Counted from the stretch's first letter, positions 8,188 to 17,494 are shown. The stretch: 64,000 nucleotides of DNA from Fibrobacter sp. UWB4 (GCF_002210345.1 NZ_MWQI01000001.1:62001-126000); one strand, 5' to 3'. The notes: a model not told the origin generated them from the sequence alone. A program made the numbers and translations.

Positions 8188-8739
8188 ATGCCAGAAACAA
8201 GAAAATGTGGTGGATGGATATTCCAAATAAGTCTGGATTCCATGCCTGAAAAAGTCGCTACAGCTTTCGGTGAATTAAACAAACTGAAAGGCGTAAGATA
8301 CAAACCTGTAGCTTATCTCGGTTCCCAAGTCGTTAACGGAACAAATTATGCCGTTCTCGCCGAACAGGTTATCTTCGATGCTGAAAACACCAAGAACCTC
8401 GTTCTCATCGTTTTTAACGTCGCCCCAAATGCGCCAGAAGCAACTGTCGTCTATATCAAGCCCGTTCTTGACGGCTTTTCGCAAGAATTTGGCGGAATCG
8501 TCTTCCTTGACGATTTCAAGATTACCGAAGACGCTCAGAAGGATTTCGATTCTGTCCAAAAAGAATTTGTCGGATCGAATGTTGAACCGTTCGCACTCGT
8601 TGCAAAACAAATTGCAAAGGGCGTCAATTACTACTTCGTGGCCATTGTCACCCCGCTTTATCCTGGTGCAGAACCAAGTGTTGACTTAGTCATTATCAAT
8701 GCCATGTGCTATACTATTGAATTTAAGAAGATTCTTTAG
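8188..8739 (+). CDS. Two tandem cystatin-like units
   Basis: A 183-aa cytoplasmic protein, paralogous to the preceding gene and 24 bp behind it in the same operon. The first unit has CGGW (7-10), a helix, and SQVVNGTNYAVLAEQ with the cystatin-type loop at 47-51. The second has FGGIV (101-105) and the more divergent QIAKGVNY (141-148). Strands after each loop fit the cystatin sheet. AAAGGAG precedes ATG. If the units inhibit proteases, the first should be the active one, since the second loop departs from the motif. Confidence 0.65.
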   Translation: MPETRKCGGWIFQISLDSMPEKVATAFGELNKLKGVRYKPVAYLGSQVVNGTNYAVLAEQVIFDAENTKNLVLIVFNVAPNAPEATVVYIKPVLDGFSQEFGGIVFLDDFKITEDAQKDFDSVQKEFVGSNVEPFALVAKQIAKGVNYYFVAIVTPLYPGAEPSVDLVIINAMCYTIEFKKIL

Positions 8740-8761
8740 AATAGAACATAAATAAAGCGAT

Positions 8762-8794
8762 AAGCCGTTTGATGCAAGTCAAGCGGCTTTTTTT
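8762..8794 (+). terminator. Terminator after the cystatin-like genes
   Basis: AAGCCGTTTGA-TGCAAG-TCAAGCGGCTT forms an 11-bp stem with one G-T pair, followed by a run of T. Confidence 0.85.
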
Positions 8795-8838
8795 ACGGTT
8801 CCGGTTGTGATTTATCACGTCAACTCTCTTTCTTGAAT

Positions 8839-8844
8839 TATATT
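8839..8844 (+). promoter_or_regulatory. -10 box TATATT, six bases before ATG
   Basis: The TATATT hexamer ends six bases before the ATG at 8851, and no ribosome binding site lies between them. Transcription starting at the usual distance would begin at the ATG itself, giving a leaderless mRNA. Confidence 0.45.
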
Positions 8845-8850
8845 TACTTC

Positions 8851-9885
8851 ATGGTTATGAATATGTTTGGGAAGATTGTTTTGACGGCTACGGTTGTAGC
8901 AGCTTCGGCGTTTGCGGCGGGCAAGGTCGCTTGCGTTGGCAATAGCATCACATACGGTTACGGGATTGAATCCTGGCCTGACCAGACGAGCTATCCGCAT
9001 CATTTGCAGGGGATGCTTCGCGAGAATGCGCCGAGCGATACGGTCGAGAATTTTGGCGTGAGCGGGCTTACGGTCCGCAAGGACGATCAGGCATCGTACT
9101 GGAAGGGTTACCGCTTTGCGCCGGCGATTGAATTTGCGGCGGATACGGTTATCATCGAGCTGGGTACGAACGATTCGAAGGCATACACGACTTGGAATAC
9201 TCTGGCGCAGGATGCGGCGGTAGATTCTGCAATCACGGCGGATTTTGAAGCGCTAATCGATACGTTCCAGGTGAAGTCGAAGCCGCATGTTTTCATTTGC
9301 TTGGCGCCTTACGTGAACAACGTCGAATGGAATATCCTTGATACGGCGGTCGTGAATCGCGTGAACCCGGCGATTTTGCGGGCGGGGCTTGAAAAGGGCG
9401 TGAACGTGATCGACTTGCATTCACGTTTTAGTGCTCTTGAAAATCCGAGCTGGTATTTAGAAGACATGGTGCATCCGAGCGTCGAGGGCGCAAAGCACTT
9501 GGCAGAAATTGTGTACGCCCATTTGCAGATGGATACGTTGCATGTAACGCAGGACGGTACGACGCTCAAGGCTCCGAAGGGCTTTGGTTATCAGTGGTAC
9601 AAGGACGGGAACCTCCTCGAAGGCGAAACGCTTGAAACGCTTGCGGTTACGGGCGAGGGCGAGTACAAGGTCTCTGTGAAGGTGGATGAGAATACGCTTT
9701 CGCGGATTGTGACTTCTCCGTTGAAAGTCGAAAAGACGACTGCCTTGAAGCCGGGGGTTCGTGTCGTTCGCGAAAGATCGGCTGGTGATGCGAACATGGC
9801 TAAATCGGCGCGACGCTTTGACGCTCAAGGCCGTGCTTTGAATGCCCGCGGACCGTCGCACCAGAAAATCTATATCAAACGCTAA
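8851..9885 (+). CDS. Secreted SGNH/GDSL-type esterase
   Basis: A 344-aa exported hydrolase. A signal peptide (about residues 1-23, ending AAG) leads into block I, GNSITYG, with the nucleophile Ser32. ELGTND is block III and DMVHPS holds the catalytic Asp and His. Such enzymes deacetylate or de-esterify polysaccharides and lipids. After the catalytic domain, a segment with QWYKDGNLL and GEYKVSV looks like an Ig-like module, and the end RRFDAQGRAL...KIYIKR resembles Fibrobacter secretion or sorting tails. The start at 8851 was chosen from the signal peptide and the TATATT box. Confidence 0.85.
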   Translation: MVMNMFGKIVLTATVVAASAFAAGKVACVGNSITYGYGIESWPDQTSYPHHLQGMLRENAPSDTVENFGVSGLTVRKDDQASYWKGYRFAPAIEFAADTVIIELGTNDSKAYTTWNTLAQDAAVDSAITADFEALIDTFQVKSKPHVFICLAPYVNNVEWNILDTAVVNRVNPAILRAGLEKGVNVIDLHSRFSALENPSWYLEDMVHPSVEGAKHLAEIVYAHLQMDTLHVTQDGTTLKAPKGFGYQWYKDGNLLEGETLETLAVTGEGEYKVSVKVDENTLSRIVTSPLKVEKTTALKPGVRVVRERSAGDANMAKSARRFDAQGRALNARGPSHQKIYIKR

Positions 9886-9893
9886 AACTGAAA

Positions 9894-9917
9894 AGGGAAC
9901 GACCGGAGTCGTTCCCT
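9894..9917 (+). terminator. Hairpin after the SGNH hydrolase
   Basis: AGGGAACGAC-CGGA-GTCGTTCCCT is a perfect stem right after the gene. It lacks a T tract, so it may work as an RNA-end stabiliser as much as a terminator. The remaining 240 bp up to the next gene hold no coding region that I can support. Confidence 0.6.
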
Positions 9918-10121
9918 ATGGGTTTGAGAGATGGACCTGTTCTTGTTGCACCGCTAGAGCTTGTTTTGGTGTGGGGCTTTTATAGCTCAGTCCGATGCTA
10001 GAGCAAACTTCCTTTTTTTATAAAGATAGATGCGTGAACCCTAAATGTCGAGGGAAATCTGGCACTGCGGAAACAATGTGTCTTCGGTAGACAACGATTT
10101 TGAGGCTGTTTCTTGGGCTTT

Positions 10122-10150
10122 TTTACCAAAATTTGGCTTTACAATATATT
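10122..10150 (+). promoter_or_regulatory. Promoter TTTACC-17-TATATT of the regulator gene
   Basis: TTTACC (10122-10127) and TATATT (10145-10150) are 17 bp apart. The -10 box ends eight bases before the ATG at 10159 and no ribosome site lies between, so this gene also appears leaderless or nearly so. Confidence 0.45.
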
Positions 10151-10158
10151 TTTAAAGT

Positions 10159-11046
10159 ATGAAACCCTGTGCGGAAAAATTGCAGTCTGAAGAGCGTCTC
10201 GGTTCTATCCCTCCGAAGCGCATGTCGGTTTTTGAATTTAATGATTACCGCGCTTATTTGCGGCACTATTTTGAAAGTGCGCAAGCTCTGAACCGCCGTT
10301 ATTCGCTGCGGAGTTTTTCGGACAGGCTGGGATTTTCGTCCAAGGATTTTATTTCGCGCGTGATGAAGGGCGAAAAGAGCCTCACTCCGGCGAGCATTGC
10401 AAAAATTGTCGGAGGCTTGCAATTTGATGAAAGCGAAGCCGCCTATTTCGAGGCGATGGTGCTGTTCTGCCAGGCGTCTAACGACGATGAGCGTGAAAAC
10501 TACAAGAAGCGCATGGAAGAAATCACGGCTGCTTACCGTTTCACGCAGCAGATGCTTTTGACTCGTGCGTACCAGTATGAGGTTTATTCGCACTGGTACT
10601 ATTCTGCGATCCGCTCGATTATCGGGATGATTGGCTTTGACGGCGACTACGATACTCTCGGAGCGCGGCTCACGCCGCCGATTTCGGGAGAGCAGGCGAG
10701 GCAGGCGGTGGATTTGCTGGAACGTGTCGGACTCATCAAGAAGGATGCCAAGGGCAACTGGATTTTGAACAATCCGGCGATTAGCACTGGCGACAAGGTC
10801 ATCCAGCAGGCGTTTGTCAATTACCACAAGGAATTTATTGATTTGGCGAAGGAGTCCATTACCAATGTTCCTTCGAACGAAAGGAACGTGAGCAGTGTGA
10901 CTCTCGGCATTTCGGAAGCATCTTACAAGAAGATTGTCAAGTGCATCAATGAGTTCCGCAAAAAAATTTCTATGATTGCTAATGAGGACGAAGACGGTGG
11001 CCGCGTTTTCCAGATGAATATCCAGATTTTCCCGTTGTCCAAGTGA
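10159..11046 (+). CDS. TIGR02147-family putative DNA-binding regulator
   Basis: A 295-aa soluble protein. The N-terminal half, FEFNDYRAYLRHYFE then YSLRSFSDRLGFSSKDFISRVMKGEKSLT, is the helix-turn-helix-like signature that I associate with TIGR02147, a family expanded in Fibrobacter succinogenes. Residues around 80-120 are a charged helical stretch. The gene ends seven bases before a lipoprotein gene, so the two form an operon and the regulator may act on or sense its partner. The regulatory target is unknown. Confidence 0.8.
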   Translation: MKPCAEKLQSEERLGSIPPKRMSVFEFNDYRAYLRHYFESAQALNRRYSLRSFSDRLGFSSKDFISRVMKGEKSLTPASIAKIVGGLQFDESEAAYFEAMVLFCQASNDDERENYKKRMEEITAAYRFTQQMLLTRAYQYEVYSHWYYSAIRSIIGMIGFDGDYDTLGARLTPPISGEQARQAVDLLERVGLIKKDAKGNWILNNPAISTGDKVIQQAFVNYHKEFIDLAKESITNVPSNERNVSSVTLGISEASYKKIVKCINEFRKKISMIANEDEDGGRVFQMNIQIFPLSK

Positions 11047-11053
11047 GGATGCA

Positions 11054-12835
11054 ATGAAACGAAATACTCGATTTGCTAAATCGGCGGTTTCTGCATTGTT
11101 TGCGTTGCAGGCGTTACTTGCAATGGTTTTCCTCGTATCTTGCTCTGACAACAAGGTGGCGGGCGGGAACAGCTCCGAAGTCGGTTCCCCGGAATTGATG
11201 GGAACGCTCGCTTATGCTGACGGAACGTCAAATCCGGACTTTTTAAGGCGCGCTTCTTATGCCCGTGTTTACTGTGTCCCGACGGATTACGACCCTGCAA
11301 AAGAAGATAGCACATCGTACTACACGACGACTGCGGATTCGATGGGATATTACGCTTTTGAAAACTTGCCGAGTGGCGTTTACAATTTGGAAGCGTTTTA
11401 TGAAGATTCGGATGGCGAAACATTTGCTGTTCGCGAATCTGGCCTGAAAATTGCGAAGGATTCTGCGCAATCTGTCGATTTGGGATTGAATCAAAGTAAC
11501 GACATCAAGATTTATTTGCAAGATACCAAGGACTCGGTTGCTAGCCTTTCTATCGTGGGTTCAACGTACAAGTCAACCGCCAAGATTATAACAGATGGAA
11601 TTGTTCGTTATGCGATTTTTACCGGTGTACTGGCATCGTACTATGATTCGGTGCAAGTGAGTACTTCGGAGGGCACTAATAGCATCAAGGCCGTTCTTGT
11701 TGAAAATACGGATGCAGAGCAGGCCTTTTACTATGATAGTTCTGCCCGCACTTTGGAAATCCCGCTCAATACATCGGCGACAGGCATAGACCTGCGCGAT
11801 ACTATTGAAGGGTTTCCGCTGTATGTCCGCTTGAACGATTTGAATGCGGATGATCGCAAGTCGCTTGTCAAGAATCTTTATTCGCTAAAAGTTTATTTAG
11901 AGCCAGCTTCGTTCTGGACAACATTTAAGGTCGTTTGTGGCAAGGACTCTATTCCGACGGGGCTGTGGGTTCGCTTGTCTACGCTTTACCCGCAACGGGA
12001 AACGCAAAAGCTCGTTTTCGCCTGGAATGAAACGGATTTTATTGAGGAACCTAGTGTGACGGAGGCTTGTGTCGTGAGAGACGATGCTTTCGGAAGTGCG
12101 CTTGCCTTGATTCGCGCTGCAGATCCGTTCACAATTTCGGATGGCTTTATGGCGGCGTGGAACTTTGACGAACGTGAATTCCCGGATTCGATAGTCAAGA
12201 CTTCTGGCGATAATCCGTTCAAGGGGCGCGTCACTGACGTCACTGCAGGCAATGGGATTATTGGCGGAGCATTTGTATTTAACGGGAGAACTTCCATTAT
12301 TGAAATTCTGGAATCCGCAGACTATTGGGGCTTTGCGCTAAAGGATACGTCTAGCTTTACATCGTCGTTCTGGGTGAATGCCGAAGATACTTCGACGTCT
12401 CGATTCATCTGGGGCAAGTCCGAATCGGAATACCACTTCAAGTATCAGGCTGGCGATAGCGACCGCTCGAGTTGGATGTTCAAGGAACTCGATGAATCGG
12501 ATTTGGATCATTGGTATGAGGCGAGCATCGCGACTGCGCCGAAAGTGGATTACAAGCAGTGGGTGCATTTTACGGTTGTAAAGTCTGGTGATTCCACGGC
12601 GATATACAGGAACGGTGAACTTGAAGAAACTATGGTTAGCCGCAACCATACGGATGATAAGCGTACATCGGATGGCCCGTTTATCATTGGCGCCCGCAAG
12701 CAGTCCAGCGGAAAGGTAGACCGTGTTTTCAAGGGTTCGCTTGATGAACTTTACTTTATGGATGAAGCGAAAACTTCTGAATGGGCTAAACTCATTTACC
12801 TGAACCAAAAGCCGACCGGTTACTGGCCGAAATAA
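11054..12835 (+). CDS. LamG-like lipoprotein paired with the TIGR02147 regulator
   Basis: A 593-aa lipoprotein with lipobox FLVSC near residue 30. After a Ser/Gly linker comes a carboxypeptidase-regulatory-like segment (ARVYCVP... YYAFENLPSGVYNLEAFYED). The C-terminal third is a LamG/concanavalin-like domain: FTSSFWVNAED, QWVHFTVVKSGDSTAIYRNG, FIIGARKQ and SLDELYFMDEA. It probably sits on the outer membrane and binds carbohydrate or other surface ligands. GAGG lies five bases before ATG. The pairing with a regulator suggests environmental sensing, which is inference. Confidence 0.78.
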   Translation: MKRNTRFAKSAVSALFALQALLAMVFLVSCSDNKVAGGNSSEVGSPELMGTLAYADGTSNPDFLRRASYARVYCVPTDYDPAKEDSTSYYTTTADSMGYYAFENLPSGVYNLEAFYEDSDGETFAVRESGLKIAKDSAQSVDLGLNQSNDIKIYLQDTKDSVASLSIVGSTYKSTAKIITDGIVRYAIFTGVLASYYDSVQVSTSEGTNSIKAVLVENTDAEQAFYYDSSARTLEIPLNTSATGIDLRDTIEGFPLYVRLNDLNADDRKSLVKNLYSLKVYLEPASFWTTFKVVCGKDSIPTGLWVRLSTLYPQRETQKLVFAWNETDFIEEPSVTEACVVRDDAFGSALALIRAADPFTISDGFMAAWNFDEREFPDSIVKTSGDNPFKGRVTDVTAGNGIIGGAFVFNGRTSIIEILESADYWGFALKDTSSFTSSFWVNAEDTSTSRFIWGKSESEYHFKYQAGDSDRSSWMFKELDESDLDHWYEASIATAPKVDYKQWVHFTVVKSGDSTAIYRNGELEETMVSRNHTDDKRTSDGPFIIGARKQSSGKVDRVFKGSLDELYFMDEAKTSEWAKLIYLNQKPTGYWPK

Positions 12836-12840
12836 ATTTG

Positions 12841-12874
12841 GTCGTTAGTCATTAGTTATTAGTCAATAGTGATG
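12841..12874. repeat. Degenerate heptamer array (TTAGTCA type)
   Basis: Four imperfect units of a TTAGTCAT/TTAGTTAT type lie in tandem between convergent genes. Similar arrays occur at 57313-57405, and related GTAGGAA arrays elsewhere in the window. Confidence 0.6.
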
Positions 12875-12918
12875 AGAATCGTCGAATGCTCGTGCTGAAA
12901 TGCTCGCGTATCTCGAAA

Positions 12919-15069
12919 CTACCCTAATTTCTCGGTGAGTCTCGTATATCGTCTTGTGCTGCGGTTGTTGCGCACGGCTTGGTAGAACGCACCCGGTGCA
13001 GACAAAATCCACACATGGCCTTTTGCACGTGTGATGGCGGTGTAGATGAGGTTCCTTTGCAGCATAATGCTGTGGCTCGAATCTAGCACGACGATGACGG
13101 CGGGGTATTCGCTACCCTGGCTCTTGTGGATGGTGCAGGCGTACGCAAGGATAAGTTCATCGGCTTCATCGGGTTCGTAATCCACGGTCTTGTCGTCGTA
13201 AAAGACCGTGATTTTTTTCGTGTCTTTCCCGATTTTGTAGATGATGCCGACGTCTCCGTTGAACACGTTCTTGTCGTAGTTGTTACGGATTTGCATCACG
13301 CGGTCGCCTGTGCTCCAGTTGCCGCTGGCAATTTTAATGCGTTCCTTGCCGGGGTTCAGGAGGTCTTGCAAGAAGTTGTTCAGCTCGTAAATGCCGAGCG
13401 GTCCTTTGCGCATCGGCGTGAGAAGTTGCATCTCTTGCGTGTCGATGTCGATTTTTTCCTTGATGCCGCGTGTGACGAGGCGGGCGATGATGTCTTTAGC
13501 TTCATCGGCCGACTCGTAGGGCAAAAAGTGGAAGTTCGTGCCTTCGATGGGCGAGGGGCTAATGCCCTGATTGATTTTCGATGCTTTGTCGGCGATGTCG
13601 TTTCCGCCGGCCTGGCGGAAAATGTGCTGAAGCCGAGTGCTTGGAATCTTGGGGCAACGCAGCAAGTCGTTCAGCACATTGCCAGCTCCCACGCTGGGGA
13701 GCTGGTCGGCATCGCCCACGAGAACGATTCTTGCATTGAGTGGCGTCGCTTCGAGGAGCGAGGCGGCAAGCCACGTATCGACCATACTGAATTCATCGAC
13801 GATGAGCAAATTGCATTGAAGCTTGTTGTCACCATCGCGGTGGAACTTGCCCGAAATCGGATCCACTTCGAGCAATCGGTGAATCGTGCGGGCTTTCTCG
13901 CCACAGCATTCGCCCATGCGCTTGGCGGCGCGCCCCGTCGGGGCCGTGAGGCTTACGCATTCTTCCATTTGGCGGGCGAGGTACAAAATCCCCTTGAGGA
14001 TTGTCGTCTTGCCTGTACCGGGTCCACCCGTGATGATGGAAATCTTTCGCGATAGCGCCATCTGGATGGCGCGTTTCTGGATGGGGTCAAAGCTGAACTT
14101 GTGTTCGCGTTCCCACTGCGCCAGGGCATCTTCAAAGCCTTCCGTTGAAAGCTCGTTGTATCGCAAGCGGAGCTTGATGTTGTCTGCGATGCGCTGCTCG
14201 GCATTGTAGAGCGGCGGAAAATAGCAATCGTCGCCTTCGCGCTTGATGCGTCCGCTTTCGCTTGCTTTTTCGAATTCATCGAGGAGCGTGTTGATGGCGC
14301 CTTCGTCGTCCTGCATTAAACGCAAGTTGCGAAACGTGCGTTCTAAGAGCACATTCTTCGGCAAAAACACATGGCCATCGCTGACCGAGGCTTCTTGCAA
14401 CGTGTAAAGCAATGCCGCTTGGTATCGCTCGGGGCTGTCTTTCGGGAAACCGACTTTCTGCGCAATTTCATCGGCCTTCAAGAATCCGATGCCCCAGACT
14501 TCTTCGCAGAGCATGTACGGGTTCTGTGTGATGCGTTCAATCGTCGCTTGCCCGAACTTGTTCCAAAGGCGCTTTGCCACACTGCCGACAATTTCGTGCT
14601 GGTACAAGAACAGCATTGTTTCGCGGCTGTGACGTGCTTCTTGCCAACGTGCCAAAAAAGCTTCCACCTTGCGGGCGGGGAAGCCTTTGATTTTTACTTC
14701 GCGGAACTTGTCCGGATCGTTGTCGAGAATGTCGGCGGTTGCATCGCCAAACGCTTCCACGATGCGTTCGGCAATCTTTTGCCCCACGCCCGGGAATTGT
14801 CCGCTCGCCAAGTATTCAAGGATATCGTTATCGTCTGTGGCTAGGTATTCAAAAGAAGTCGCCTGGAACTGCTTACCGTATTTCGGATGCGAATCCCAGT
14901 CGCCTTCCACGGCAATCGTTTCACCGGGTTGCAATGCGGGGAATGTTCCCGTGACAACAACGACTTTCTTGCTTTCGATATCGTTCAGGCGCATCACGGT
15001 AAAGCCATTTTGCTGGCTATGGAACGTGATGGATTTTATGCTGCCTTTGACGACCACAACAATTGTCAT
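12919..15069 (-). CDS. recD2: RecD2-type SF1B DNA helicase
   Basis: A 716-aa 5'-3' helicase of the RecD2 kind found in bacteria without RecBC. An N-terminal OB-like region (KGSIKSITFHSQQNGFTVMRL) is followed by helix-hairpin-helix repeats around GQFPGVGQKIAERIV. Walker A GGPGTGKTT is at about residues 348-356, Walker B is IVDEFSMVD, and HKSQGSEYPAV and YTAITRAK are the late helicase motifs. It acts in repair and replication-fork processing. The ATG lies inside the right arm of a dispersed palindromic repeat, so initiation at a GTG four codons later is possible. Confidence 0.93.
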   Translation of the reverse strand: MTIVVVVKGSIKSITFHSQQNGFTVMRLNDIESKKVVVVTGTFPALQPGETIAVEGDWDSHPKYGKQFQATSFEYLATDDNDILEYLASGQFPGVGQKIAERIVEAFGDATADILDNDPDKFREVKIKGFPARKVEAFLARWQEARHSRETMLFLYQHEIVGSVAKRLWNKFGQATIERITQNPYMLCEEVWGIGFLKADEIAQKVGFPKDSPERYQAALLYTLQEASVSDGHVFLPKNVLLERTFRNLRLMQDDEGAINTLLDEFEKASESGRIKREGDDCYFPPLYNAEQRIADNIKLRLRYNELSTEGFEDALAQWEREHKFSFDPIQKRAIQMALSRKISIITGGPGTGKTTILKGILYLARQMEECVSLTAPTGRAAKRMGECCGEKARTIHRLLEVDPISGKFHRDGDNKLQCNLLIVDEFSMVDTWLAASLLEATPLNARIVLVGDADQLPSVGAGNVLNDLLRCPKIPSTRLQHIFRQAGGNDIADKASKINQGISPSPIEGTNFHFLPYESADEAKDIIARLVTRGIKEKIDIDTQEMQLLTPMRKGPLGIYELNNFLQDLLNPGKERIKIASGNWSTGDRVMQIRNNYDKNVFNGDVGIIYKIGKDTKKITVFYDDKTVDYEPDEADELILAYACTIHKSQGSEYPAVIVVLDSSHSIMLQRNLIYTAITRAKGHVWILSAPGAFYQAVRNNRSTRRYTRLTEKLG

Positions 15070-15097
15070 GCCCGATTTAATCGGGCATCTCCTTTAT
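15064..15097. repeat. Dispersed palindrome TGTCATGCCCG...CGGGCATCtCC
   Basis: GATGCCCGAT-TA-ATCGGGCAT-type inverted repeat overlapping the recD2 start codon. The same layout recurs at 56865-56903 and 60200-60234, with a variant at 20277-20304. Confidence 0.65.
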
Positions 15098-15142
15098 TTG
15101 TTGAGGCTTGTTTATGCATTGATTGTGTCTTGCAGCGCTTGC

Positions 15143-16678
15143 TTACTGAGCTTTCGGGATCTTGTTTTCGTCAAGAGCTGCGTTCCAGCGGTCGGCGTCA
15201 TAGCCTTCCATCTGGGAGAGCGACTTGCCACGAACACAGAGGAAGAATCCGAGAATGGCGGCGTCGTGGAGTGCAATCACGAGAGCTGTCTTATAGTCGA
15301 GGCCAAAACCGAGCGGAGCGCCCTTGAGGTTTTCCGGGCTTACCCAGAGAATGTAATCTGCCGTAATGAACGTCATGAACATGCACGGGATAAGCGCAAT
15401 CCAGAAGTTCTTCTTTTTGCTGCGGAGGTAAACGGTAGCGACGCAGAGGCTGCAAACGGCCATGAGCTGGTTGCTCCAGCTGAAGTAGTTCCATAAGATG
15501 TTGAAACCTTCAGGGTTCATATTGCTCCAGAAGATAATCACAGCGCAAAGGGCGAACATCGGGACCGTAAGGAGGAGGCGGTTCTTGACAGAAGTCTGTT
15601 CAAGGCCCGTGAGTTCTGCAACGGTGAGGCGGAGGCTGCGGAGGCTGGTGTCGCCACTCGTAATAGCAAGGATGATCACGCCCACGACCACGAGAATCGA
15701 AATCGGAGCCCAGGGAATCACGGTCGAAACGAGAACGCTCAAGACCTTCACGCCCGAAGCGCCTGTCAAAAGTTCCGGCATCTGGTGGTAAATGAACATG
15801 CCTCCTGCGGCCCAGATCATACCTATCAAACCTTCGATAATCATCATGCCGTAGAATGTCTGGCGGCCGGTCTTTTCGGTGACTTCAGTACGGGCGACAA
15901 GCGGGCTTTGCGTACTGTGGAAACCGCTGATGATGCCGCAAGCAATCGTCACAAAGAGCATCGGGATGATCGGCTGGCCTGCCGGATGCTTGTGGAAGTT
16001 GCTCATGATGTCCGCAAAGCAGAATTCATCGAGGACGTTCAAGTTCGGGATGATGCCCACGAAAATAGCGAGGGAGGCGAGAATCAGGAGAGCACCGAAA
16101 ATCGGGTAGATGCGGCCGATAATCTTGTCAATCGGGAAGAAGGTGCTAATGAAGTAGTAGGCAAAAATGCAGGCGACCGCGATCCAGAACAGTGTCGGCG
16201 AAACATGGCTACCGACGAGAATCGGTGTATTTACGAGAGCTGCAGGAGTCGTGGTGAACACGGCGCCAACGAGAATGAGCGCTACAGAGATAAGCGTCAT
16301 CACGAGCTTTGCCGGACCCTTGCCCAAGAACTTACGGGAAAGAGCCGGAACGTTGTAGCCGTTATTGCGCATGCTGATCATGCCGCTGAAGTAGTCGTGC
16401 ACGGCACCGCCGAGGACGTTTCCGAGCGGAAGCAAGATGAACACGATGGCGCCAAACTTGATGCCAAGAATCACGCCAATCACAGGGCCGATGCCTGCAA
16501 TGTTCAAAAGCTGAATGAGAACGTTTTTCCAGTGCGGCATCGGGACGCGGTCAACGCCATCCGGGTTTGCGAGTGCCGGAGTCTTGCGGTCATCCGGTCC
16601 GAACACGCGTTCAACGAACTTGCCGTAGGTGAAATATCCAAGGATGAGGATTGCAACACCGATTAGGAATGTTATCAT
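15143..16678 (-). CDS. cstA: CstA-family carbon starvation / pyruvate or peptide transporter
   Basis: A 511-aa inner-membrane protein with about 13-15 hydrophobic segments. FGPDDRKTPA, PMPHWKNVLIQLLNIAGIGPVIG and LGNVLGGAVHDYFSGMISMR are typical CstA blocks. Family members (CstA, BtsT/YjiY) import peptides or pyruvate. At 511 aa it matches the shorter form of the family, and E. coli CstA is about 700. It lies alone between recD2 and an outer-membrane protein gene on the same strand. Confidence 0.92.
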   Translation of the reverse strand: MITFLIGVAILILGYFTYGKFVERVFGPDDRKTPALANPDGVDRVPMPHWKNVLIQLLNIAGIGPVIGVILGIKFGAIVFILLPLGNVLGGAVHDYFSGMISMRNNGYNVPALSRKFLGKGPAKLVMTLISVALILVGAVFTTTPAALVNTPILVGSHVSPTLFWIAVACIFAYYFISTFFPIDKIIGRIYPIFGALLILASLAIFVGIIPNLNVLDEFCFADIMSNFHKHPAGQPIIPMLFVTIACGIISGFHSTQSPLVARTEVTEKTGRQTFYGMMIIEGLIGMIWAAGGMFIYHQMPELLTGASGVKVLSVLVSTVIPWAPISILVVVGVIILAITSGDTSLRSLRLTVAELTGLEQTSVKNRLLLTVPMFALCAVIIFWSNMNPEGFNILWNYFSWSNQLMAVCSLCVATVYLRSKKKNFWIALIPCMFMTFITADYILWVSPENLKGAPLGFGLDYKTALVIALHDAAILGFFLCVRGKSLSQMEGYDADRWNAALDENKIPKAQ

Positions 16679-16703
16679 TTTTTGTGCCTTCTTTAGTTTT
16701 TAA

Positions 16704-17393
16704 TTAAAACTGAACCATGGCTCCGATGGATATGGCGATGTAGGTCTGCCAATAGTAACTGATATCGACATCGTGGAAATCGACGGTTCCACTGTTTTCT
16801 GTATGAACCGACTTATACCAGTTCTCGTAAATGCGCATAGAAGAAGTGAGCCCAAAGTTGTCTGTGATGAAATAGCGTATTTGCGTAACAAGGGCTACGG
16901 CAGAACCGTTCAGCTCGGAATCGAAATCCCCCTTGGCGTTAGAAACATTTTTTTCTGTGGACAATTTGGAAAATGAATATCCAAGACCGACGCCTACCTG
17001 GAAAAATTCAGGATAGAAAAAGTTGTAAGTCGCTTCAAGTCCGAATCTCCAGTAACGCATATCCCGAACGTTGAGGTCGTCGGGGAGATTGGCAATTGTA
17101 CCCGTGTAGGACCAGTATTGAAACGAAAGTGCAAATGTGAATTCGCGAACATTTACGCCGAGATTGTAGTCCGGGGCGATAAAAACTTTTGTAATGGGGA
17201 GATTAACCGTTTCTTCGTCGCCTTCCTTGTCTGTGATTTTCATGGAACGTTTAAACAAATCACCACGGTTTGCGATGACGTTAAAACCTATGCTTGCAAA
17301 ATAAGAACGTGGCCAATAGCTGAAATCGCTATCTTCGGGCTGCGCAAAAATTGCGGAACACAACAAAGTTATTGCCAATAAAATTTTCTTCAT
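16704..17393 (-). CDS. Outer-membrane beta-barrel protein, unknown role
   Basis: A 229-aa protein with signal peptide MKKILLAITLLCSAIFAQ. The mature part has alternating aromatic and polar strands (RYWRFGLEATYNFFY, FFQVGVGLGYSF, YWQTYIAISIGAMVQF) and ends in Phe, as is typical of barrels inserted by the Bam machinery. It is about the size of an eight-stranded porin-like or OmpW/OmpA-like barrel, but I cannot assign a family. It follows cstA by 25 bp in the opposite reading direction of most plus-strand genes and may be transcribed separately. Confidence 0.7.
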   Translation of the reverse strand: MKKILLAITLLCSAIFAQPEDSDFSYWPRSYFASIGFNVIANRGDLFKRSMKITDKEGDEETVNLPITKVFIAPDYNLGVNVREFTFALSFQYWSYTGTIANLPDDLNVRDMRYWRFGLEATYNFFYPEFFQVGVGLGYSFSKLSTEKNVSNAKGDFDSELNGSAVALVTQIRYFITDNFGLTSSMRIYENWYKSVHTENSGTVDFHDVDISYYWQTYIAISIGAMVQF

Positions 17394-17494
17394 CTTTTTA
17401 TCCCCAAGAGGTTTCTAACATCCCAAAAAACGATGTAGCCGCAAAGATAGAATTTTTATGGCCGCTTGTCGTGAACCGCAGTTCGTATTGTGAA

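Noticed and set aside
9973-10045. Possible tRNA: GGGGCTTTTATAGCTCAGTCCGATGCTAGAGC resembles an acceptor plus D-arm.
   Set aside because: There is no T-arm (GGTTCGAATCC type), no proper anticodon stem and no matching acceptor end, so it is at most a chance likeness or a decayed fragment.
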